Under the pieces are notes generated by a model. That model was not told the origin of the DNA, did no database searches, and saw nothing but the letters and a program-made list of their open reading frames with translations. Below are positions 30,059-33,763 of a stretch of DNA of 33,763 bases, in pieces. How positions within the stretch are numbered: position 1 is the first letter of the stretch; each line of letters starts with the position of its first letter. The DNA is from JAGORY01 sp964517585 (GTDB lineage: Bacteria; Patescibacteriota; Gracilibacteria; Peribacterales; Peribacteraceae), in assembly GCA_964517585.1 (NCBI GenBank), contig CAZFCB010000012.1:1-33763 (forward strand), in the 5' to 3' direction. Made by a program: the position numbers and the translations under genes.

Positions 30059-30766
30059 ATGAAAGATTATCCACTTCGTGATCTACAGACACTGGCCGAT
30101 CCGAAGAAAGCCGCATTCGTTCGAACTTTTTTCAAAACCGGAAAAGGGGAGTACGCCGAAGGTGACATTTTTTTGGGGATTTCCGTTCCAGATATCAGGA
30201 TACTTGCGAAGAAATATTCAGATCTTTCGCTTCTGGAGGTCAGAAAATTGCTTGCAGAGAAATATCATGAAGCCCGACTTCTTGCGCTTATTATTCTTAC
30301 GATGAAGTACGCAAAAGCAGAAGAAAAAAAGAAGAAAGACATTGTTGATTGTTACTGCTCACAGTTTCGTCGTATGAATAATTGGGATCTTGTCGACTGT
30401 AGCGCTTCTCAGATTCTCGGCGCTCATCTTCTCACTCGGAAGAGAGCAATACTTCTCACATATGCAAAGTCGCATCATCTATGGACGCAGCGCATCGCTA
30501 TCGTAAGCACGTATGCTTTCATTCGACACAATGAATTTCAAGACACGCTGCGTATCTCCAAGTTATTTTTGACACACAAACATGATCTCATCCACAAAGC
30601 GACCGGTTGGATGCTCCGGGAAGTTGGGAAGCGTAATATCGGTACCCTTCGGACTTTTCTGGATCAGTATGCGAGCGTGATGCCACGGACAATGCTCCGG
30701 TACTCGATCGAAAAAATGTCTCCAGAGGAACGCCGGATCTATTTGACGAAGAAAAGATCTGCATGA
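30059..30766 (+). CDS. AlkD-like DNA alkylation repair protein
   Basis: Protein of 235 aa made of HEAT-like helical repeats. Family motifs: FFKTGKGEYAEGDIFLGISV, VRKLLAEKYHEARLLALIIL, MNNWDLVDCSASQILG and KATGWMLREVGKR. AlkD glycosylases remove bulky or cationic alkylated purines. I start at ATG 30059 because a longer frame would run back through tRNA-Arg; the extended -10 TGA-TACGAT (30046-30051) ends 7 nt before it. It is divergent from tRNA-Arg with overlapping promoters. Confidence 0.9.
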   Translation: MKDYPLRDLQTLADPKKAAFVRTFFKTGKGEYAEGDIFLGISVPDIRILAKKYSDLSLLEVRKLLAEKYHEARLLALIILTMKYAKAEEKKKKDIVDCYCSQFRRMNNWDLVDCSASQILGAHLLTRKRAILLTYAKSHHLWTQRIAIVSTYAFIRHNEFQDTLRISKLFLTHKHDLIHKATGWMLREVGKRNIGTLRTFLDQYASVMPRTMLRYSIEKMSPEERRIYLTKKRSA

Positions 30767-30786
30767 ACGCCCAGTCTGTATCTACC

Positions 30787-30806
30787 AAACCGAAAGGTTT
30801 TTCTCT
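30787..30806 (+). terminator. Weak intrinsic terminator after the AlkD-like gene
   Basis: AAACC-GAAA-GGTTT followed by TTCTCT, 20 nt after the stop codon. The stem is short and A/T-rich, so its strength is doubtful. Confidence 0.4.
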
Positions 30807-30836
30807 ACACTGCCACCTCACCACCTACTTTTCAAC

Positions 30837-32288
30837 ATGGATCACGGCGATGTTCTTCTCAGATTTCAGGACGTAACGTTCAGTTACGACCACAAAAAAC
30901 CGATTCTCACCGAAGCGGGTTTTTCCGTACGTGAGAATGCGAAACTCACGATCATCGGGCAAAACGGTGCAGGCAAGAGTACGATTTTTAAGCTGATTAC
31001 TGGTGACTTGAAACCACTTTCCGGTCAGATTCACATCAAGAAAGGCGCAACGATTGGCATTGCAAAACAAGTGATTCCAGAACGTGAGCTGGAGAAGACA
31101 GTACATGATTTTTTTGCTGGTGCGTTCACAGAAAAAAAATTTGACCTCGAACGCGACATAAAGCGAGTTCTTGAGATTGTACACTTTACCGTGAAGCATG
31201 ACAAAAAATTAAAAGATCTTTCCGGTGGTCAGAAAGCACGACTACTCCTTGCGTATGCCATAATCCAGGAGCCGGATATCTTGCTTCTCGATGAACCGAC
31301 AAACAATCTCGATACGCAGGGCATCGATCATCTCACAAGTTTTCTCATCGGATACGAAAAGACGTGTATCGTCATTTCTCATGATGCTGCGTTTTTAAAC
31401 TGTTTCACTCATGGAGTTCTGAATCTCGATGCGTTTACACATACAGTCCAGCAATATGTGGGTGACTACTTTGATGTAGTCACTGAAATAGAAGCACAGA
31501 TAGAAGCCGAAAAACAGCAGAATGCGCGCATGGAAAAGAGTATTCAAGATCGTAAAGACAAGATTAACTTCTTCTCGCACAAAGGCGGAAAAATGCGTGC
31601 GCTAGCTAGTAAACTGCGAACACAATTGGAAGATGCAGAGGATAACATTGTCAGCGTTCGTCAGGAGGACAAGACCATTCCGCCATTTACTATTCACGCA
31701 ACGGATTTTTCCGGAGCGGTTGTGAAAATTTCAGGTGTGACGATCATGTCAGGTCATAAGCCTGTGAAGAAAAAGGTAGAACTTACGCTTCGTCGTCGGC
31801 ATCGTGTCCGTATCACAGGTCCAAACGGCATCGGGAAAACGACGCTTCTTGAGTCCATGGTCAATGGAACAGAGAAAGGAGTTGTCATCACGCCGGGTGT
31901 AAAAGTTGGATACTACCGTCAGGATTTCTCCGGACTTCCGATGGGTAAGACTGTGTACGAAGTACTCGCAGCTGAGATGGACCCTGCCATTCATCAAGAG
32001 ATCTATGCCACTGCCGCGCGTTTCATGCTTCCTGGTGATAAAGTACAAACGAAAGTTGAGGCGCTGTCGGAAGGTCAAAAAGGACTGCTTTGTTTTGCTC
32101 GCTTCATGCTCCAGAAACCGAATCTTCTTATTCTGGACGAACCGACGAATCACATCAACTTTCGGCATCTTCCTGTCATCGCCGATGCGCTCAATGAATA
32201 TGAAGGAGGCATGATCATCATTAGTCATGATCAAGAATTTCTACAGAAACTCCACGTCAATGAAACGATTGACCTTGGAGCTCTCTAA
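30837..32288 (+). CDS. ABC-F family ATPase
   Basis: Protein of 483 aa with two ABC domains and no membrane segment, hence ABC-F. First domain: GQNGAGKST (41-49), signature LSGGQ (128-132), LLLDEPTNNLD. Second domain: GPNGIGKTT (from about 328), signature LSEGQ (about 409) and LILDEPTNHIN, where the usual final Asp of NHLD is Asn. The linker (EAEKQQNARMEKSIQDRKDK) is charged and helical but short. ABC-F proteins act on ribosomes, easing stalled translation or giving antibiotic resistance; which subgroup cannot be told. TACACT (30806-30811) is a possible -10, 25 nt from the ATG. Confidence 0.92.
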   Translation: MDHGDVLLRFQDVTFSYDHKKPILTEAGFSVRENAKLTIIGQNGAGKSTIFKLITGDLKPLSGQIHIKKGATIGIAKQVIPERELEKTVHDFFAGAFTEKKFDLERDIKRVLEIVHFTVKHDKKLKDLSGGQKARLLLAYAIIQEPDILLLDEPTNNLDTQGIDHLTSFLIGYEKTCIVISHDAAFLNCFTHGVLNLDAFTHTVQQYVGDYFDVVTEIEAQIEAEKQQNARMEKSIQDRKDKINFFSHKGGKMRALASKLRTQLEDAEDNIVSVRQEDKTIPPFTIHATDFSGAVVKISGVTIMSGHKPVKKKVELTLRRRHRVRITGPNGIGKTTLLESMVNGTEKGVVITPGVKVGYYRQDFSGLPMGKTVYEVLAAEMDPAIHQEIYATAARFMLPGDKVQTKVEALSEGQKGLLCFARFMLQKPNLLILDEPTNHINFRHLPVIADALNEYEGGMIIISHDQEFLQKLHVNETIDLGAL

Positions 32289-32294
32289 GTCGAC

Positions 32295-32666
32295 TTACCC
32301 TTCAAGGTATCGTGTGATTTCTGAGACGATGCCTTCAATCTTCCACTCGGATTTTACGAGATAGGCTTTCACACCAAATTCCTCAGCCTTCTTCTTGTGG
32401 AGGTCGTCTTGATAGTAGGTCACCACAATGACTGGTACGGTATTATGATTTACTTTCATGTATTCAAGTACTGCATACCCATTCATATTGGGCATTCTGA
32501 GATCCAGAATGAGCATGTCAGGCTTACGCTCTTGGAGCATGACAATTGTATGTTCGCCATTTTCTACCGCTGAAATAGTGAGTCCTTCTGAGTGTTTTTC
32601 AAAACCGGATCGGAGAATGTCTACGAACAGTTGGTCGTCGTCTGCGATGAGAATGTGTTTTTGCAT
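32295..32666 (-). CDS. Stand-alone response regulator receiver protein
   Basis: Protein of 123 aa from MQKHILIADDDQLF. A complete CheY-like receiver: acidic triad in IADDD (9-11), phospho-acceptor D55 in LILDLRMP, Thr83 in VVTYY and Lys105 in YLVKSEW. There is no output domain, so it acts by protein contact or in a phosphorelay; no kinase is nearby. Its promoter is excellent: TTGCAT (32696-32701), 17 bp, TATAAT (32673-32678) on the minus strand, the -10 ending only 6 nt before the ATG. It lies 6 bp from the convergent ABC-F stop. Confidence 0.93.
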   Translation of the reverse strand: MQKHILIADDDQLFVDILRSGFEKHSEGLTISAVENGEHTIVMLQERKPDMLILDLRMPNMNGYAVLEYMKVNHNTVPVIVVTYYQDDLHKKKAEEFGVKAYLVKSEWKIEGIVSEITRYLEG

Positions 32667-32672
32667 GAAGAT

Positions 32673-32701
32673 ATTATACAATAAAATTAGTGTTTATGCA
32701 A
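32673..32701 (-). promoter_or_regulatory. Promoter of the receiver gene, leaderless
   Basis: TTGCAT-N17-TATAAT on the minus strand. With a start about 7 nt after the -10, transcription would begin at or within a base of the ATG. It lies over the methyltransferase gene's stop codon. Confidence 0.75.
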
Positions 32702-33691
32702 ACTTTCCGAAAGTCTTTGCCCCCTCATGACCTGTACAATATGACCAATCTTCCTGCTCTGAAGATGCTGACAGAGCGCTTCTGTTGCAGAGAGCCTATG
32801 GTTCGCCAATTGCTCCTTGAAGTCGTCTGCCATCATGTTGAGCGGTGCATGTTGTATAGATTCTTCCATGTCGGTCATATCATAGAAATCGAATTCAATG
32901 CCAGAGCCTTTCTCCGCACTTGCAAATCCTGGAAGCACATCCTCAGGCTGACTTTGAATTTTGAGCATGGTGAAAAGTTCTTCATATGAATAACCACATT
33001 CTGCAAACATTTTTTGTACCAATGCAACTGGTATCCGGCCACCCAGACTCATTACAACGCTGCCGTGCTCTTCGAGTACCTCCCATGCGTTTTGAAGAAA
33101 AACGTACTTCATTCCAAGTAACCACTTCTTGTATTCCTCAGGAGTGCAAGCAAGCATGTCGGGCCTGACGTACGTCGAACTACGCATGCCTGTGATGACA
33201 TCAGCGTCAGGAATAAGCGGTAAATTGGCATAGAGGACGTCAGCCTTAAGTTTTGCCTCTTGCATTGGCTGACAAAGATTACCAGTCAGTGCAAGGATCT
33301 CTATTTCTTCGTCGATATTGTCTCGAGCATTCTGATACGCGAGTGGAATCACTGTGGGGTGAGAATCACTCAGAATCACACGACGAGCACCAAAGACTTT
33401 CTGACCATATATGCCATCGAGTCCGGAGCCAGTTCCAATACTTGCGAACGTAAGAACTTTTCTATTCTCACTATCCAATCGCTCCTTCAGCACTTGGAAT
33501 CCTCTAAAGGCAGGATACAGCCAATTGTTCCTAGGTACATTCTGGTCTACTTCGTATGTATGCTGGTTGAAGAGAGCTAAGATTCGTTTTTGGATCCCGA
33601 ATTCACGAAACAGCTTGCTGACATCGACGAGCTCAGAATTGGCCTCAGTTTTAGTTGAAGTACTGGTGCTGTGGTCAGGAGTTAGTCTCAT
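32687..33691 (-). CDS. Class I SAM-dependent methyltransferase
   Basis: Protein of 334 aa. Motif I is ASIGTGSGLDGIYG, followed by RRVILSDSHPTVIPLAYQNA (motif II with acidic residue). Motif IV is DVLYANLPLIP, close to the NPPY-type motif of PrmC/PrmA-like N-methyltransferases that act on amide groups or nucleic acids. The last about 110 residues (YSYEELFTMLKIQSQPEDVL onward) are family-specific. The substrate is unknown. TACTCT (minus strand, 33697-33702) ends 5 nt before the ATG, with TTGATC 15 bp further up. It is followed closely by the receiver gene on the same strand. Confidence 0.8.
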   Translation of the reverse strand: MRLTPDHSTSTSTKTEANSELVDVSKLFREFGIQKRILALFNQHTYEVDQNVPRNNWLYPAFRGFQVLKERLDSENRKVLTFASIGTGSGLDGIYGQKVFGARRVILSDSHPTVIPLAYQNARDNIDEEIEILALTGNLCQPMQEAKLKADVLYANLPLIPDADVITGMRSSTYVRPDMLACTPEEYKKWLLGMKYVFLQNAWEVLEEHGSVVMSLGGRIPVALVQKMFAECGYSYEELFTMLKIQSQPEDVLPGFASAEKGSGIEFDFYDMTDMEESIQHAPLNMMADDFKEQLANHRLSATEALCQHLQSRKIGHIVQVMRGQRLSESLHKH

Positions 33692-33763
33692 AGGGGAGAG
33701 TAGCGCTAATGTTTTCTGATCAATAGCTTTGCATCACTTCAAGCGGAGTTTGCATTTCAATTC

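Noticed and set aside
1..33763. TGA recoding to Gly, as in some CPR lineages
   Set aside because: Several genes end cleanly in TGA (DUF389, transketolase) with family-appropriate ends and no in-frame TGA inside conserved domains.
1..33763. CRISPR array, insertion sequence, rRNA, tmRNA or RNase P RNA
   Set aside because: No regular spacer array, transposase reading frame or recognisable large structured RNA was seen on either strand.

Overview
The window looks like a metagenome-assembled scaffold (it contains a 10-N gap) from a Candidate Phyla Radiation (Patescibacteria) bacterium, possibly of the Peregrinibacteria/Peribacteria type. That placement is inference: it rests on gene content (Cys-rich CPR-type zinc-ribbon protein, PrgI/TraC-like pair, VirB2-like pilin, DUF5665-like protein, compact gene packing and many small membrane or secreted proteins of unknown function). 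No rRNA is present to confirm it. The code is standard for stops: TGA terminates several genes (DUF389, transketolase), so this is not a TGA-recoded lineage.

Layout. 1-3.9 kb: DUF389 membrane protein, a 565-aa Cys-rich protein, an SRPBCC/AHSA1 protein and a secreted protein. 4.0-5.6 kb: the most accessory-looking part. A tRNA-Gly is followed by two single-gene units, each closed by a near-identical 57-bp repeat whose last 9 bases equal the tRNA 3' junction, and then by a RelE/RHH toxin-antitoxin pair with a four-unit operator. 5.6-9.5 kb: YidD, a small membrane protein, a long transketolase, a DUF5665-like protein and a coiled-coil protein. 9.5-9.9 kb: a gene-free stretch packed with palindromes. 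9.9-17.8 kb: HIT protein, ribosomal protein S1, TraC-like and PrgI proteins, ClpC under a CIRCE element (HrcA heat-shock control; interrupted by the N gap), an AI-2E family permease and a pilin. 17.9-22.7 kb: Dus, unknown proteins, and L11 and L1 separated by a membrane protein gene. 22.7-26 kb: ADP-forming acyl/acetyl-CoA synthetase and RuvB. 26-33.7 kb: glycosyltransferase, serine hydrolase, tRNA-Lys, a MNT/HEPN pair whose HEPN gene is frameshifted, TatD, tRNA-Arg, AlkD-like protein, ABC-F ATPase, a lone receiver protein and a class I methyltransferase.

How it works together. Transketolase plus ADP-forming acetyl-CoA synthetase fits a small fermentative metabolism in which sugar phosphates are rearranged and ATP is made while releasing acetate. 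PrgI, TraC-like and pilin genes suggest a type IV secretion-like envelope machine. RuvB, TatD and AlkD-like proteins serve DNA metabolism. S1, L1, L11, Dus and three CCA-encoding tRNAs serve translation.

Two window-wide patterns stand out. First, about twenty genes have a TANNNT -10 hexamer ending only 5-12 nt before the chosen start codon, usually without a Shine-Dalgarno sequence, which predicts leaderless transcripts; I used this to choose starts. Second, four loci, three of them inside genes, carry degenerate tandem repeats with a 7-bp period. With the tRNA-Gly-linked 57-bp repeat units, these are the best candidates for something not yet described.
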